From contig SKRY01000112.1 of NCBI GenBank assembly GCA_007118235.1, positions 1-5,314 of the forward strand: DNA of 5,314 nt. The letters run 5' to 3'. The notes beneath the pieces are model-generated. The model was given only the letters and a program-made list of their open reading frames with translations, was not told the DNA's origin and did no database searches. Made by a program: the position numbers and the translations under genes. The DNA comes from Candidatus Hydrogenedentota bacterium. Its GTDB lineage: Bacteria > Hydrogenedentota > Hydrogenedentia > Hydrogenedentales > SLHB01. Shown in pieces: positions 4,672 to 5,314 of the stretch (within the stretch, counting starts at the first letter, position 1; each line of letters begins with the position of its first letter).

Positions 4672-5314
4672 ATGAGCTTGGCCGTAGTAGGATTCAATCA
4701 CCGCACGGCCCCCCTGGAATTAAGAGAACGGCTGCATTTTGGGCCCGAGGAAGTGCCGCGGGCCTTGGCTGCGCTACGCCAACGGTTGGGACCAGCCGGC
4801 GTTGTCATCGTCAGTACATGCAACCGGGTGGAGTTCTATGTGAATCGCTGTGGCCTCGCCGCCCCCATGGCCGAGGTTATTCGGGCATTTTGGGCGGAAT
4901 GGCGGGGCGAGTCCCCGGAAGTGTTCGGGGACCATCTGTACGTCCACGCCGGTTCCTACGCTGTCGAGCACTTGTTCCGGGTTGCCTCAAGCCTTGATAG
5001 CTTGGTGGTGGGCGAGGCGCAGATTCTAGGCCAAGTCCAGGCGGCCTACCAGACAGCCCGGGACGTCAAGACGACGGACAAGATTCTCAACACCCTGTTC
5101 GAGAAAGCCTTCGCCGTGGCCAAGACGGTGCGTGGAAACAGCGTCATCGGCCGCGGAAAGGTCTCCGTGGGGTCCGTGGCGGCAGACGTGGCCGTGTCTA
5201 TCTTTGGGGAGCTGGCGGAAAAGACCGTTCTAGTAATTGGGTCAGGCAAGATGGGAGAACTGACTTTGAACCGCCTCGCTGGGAAAGGAGTGGCCCGGGT
5301 CCTCCTCGCCAACC
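4672..5314 (+). CDS. hemA: Glutamyl-tRNA reductase, N-terminal half (3' truncated)
   Basis: The frame stays open to the window edge, giving 214 residues; complete family members are roughly twice as long. The enzyme reduces glutamyl-tRNA(Glu) to glutamate-1-semialdehyde with NADPH in the cytoplasm, the first committed step of heme and other tetrapyrrole synthesis by the C5 route. Seen here are the N-terminal GFNHRTAPLELRE block (7-19), the catalytic STCNRVE block with Cys50, and the substrate-binding segment His100 to Gln121 containing LFRVASSLDSLVVGEAQILG. Next comes the start of the NADPH-binding Rossmann domain, with VLVIGSGKMGEL (186-197). The helical C-terminal dimerisation domain lies beyond the window. 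All active-site residues expected in this half are present. The gene follows the second regulator by 103 bases on the same strand with only a weak hairpin between, so co-transcription is possible. Confidence 0.97.
   Translation, partial: MSLAVVGFNHRTAPLELRERLHFGPEEVPRALAALRQRLGPAGVVIVSTCNRVEFYVNRCGLAAPMAEVIRAFWAEWRGESPEVFGDHLYVHAGSYAVEHLFRVASSLDSLVVGEAQILGQVQAAYQTARDVKTTDKILNTLFEKAFAVAKTVRGNSVIGRGKVSVGSVAADVAVSIFGELAEKTVLVIGSGKMGELTLNRLAGKGVARVLLAN

Noticed and set aside
4596..4997. A 133-codon frame overlapping the start of hemA
   Set aside because: It runs in a different frame through the conserved catalytic segment of hemA and has no motif of its own.
1..5314. CRISPR array, tRNA, insertion sequence or defence system
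   Set aside because: No regularly spaced direct repeats, cloverleaf, transposase or nuclease/helicase motif was seen on either strand.

Overview
The window is GC-rich bacterial DNA carrying five protein-coding genes, all on the + strand. Two are cut by the window edges. The first is the C-terminal tail of a prepilin-like protein of the H-X9-DG type, a family expanded in Planctomycetota, Verrucomicrobiota/Lentisphaerota, Hydrogenedentota and Armatimonadota. With the cysteine-rich YHS/TRASH-like secreted protein beside it, this suggests an environmental bacterium from one of those groups. That placement is inference; no rRNA or species-level marker is present.

Layout. 1-156: end of the prepilin-like gene. 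157-256: leader with a strong hairpin just before a Shine-Dalgarno site. 257-1207: exported protein with three tandem cysteine-motif repeats (the middle one degenerate) and a histidine-rich tail ending Cys-Cys, probably a metal-binding protein. 1208-1655: 448 bases with no convincing gene but with long inverted repeats, including a multi-segment stem at 1312-1371 and a terminator-like hairpin with a T-rich tail at 1578-1629. 1656-3712: a NarX/DegS-type membrane sensor histidine kinase and a NarL/FixJ-type response regulator, overlapping by four bases (ATGA). 3713-3929: a spacer with three successive hairpins. 3930-4568: a second NarL-type regulator, GTG-started and evidently a diverged paralogue of the first. 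4672 to the end: the N-terminal half of glutamyl-tRNA reductase (hemA), the first committed step of C5-pathway tetrapyrrole synthesis.

Working model. The kinase senses a signal through a periplasmic domain of about 120 residues and phosphorylates the co-translated regulator. The second regulator has no kinase next to it and may be an alternative target of the same kinase or a separately controlled partner. hemA follows 103 bases later, so heme synthesis could be co-transcribed with, or controlled by, this system, but the sequence alone does not prove it. The least explained parts are the structured gap at 1208-1655 and the hairpin-rich spacer at 3713-3929.
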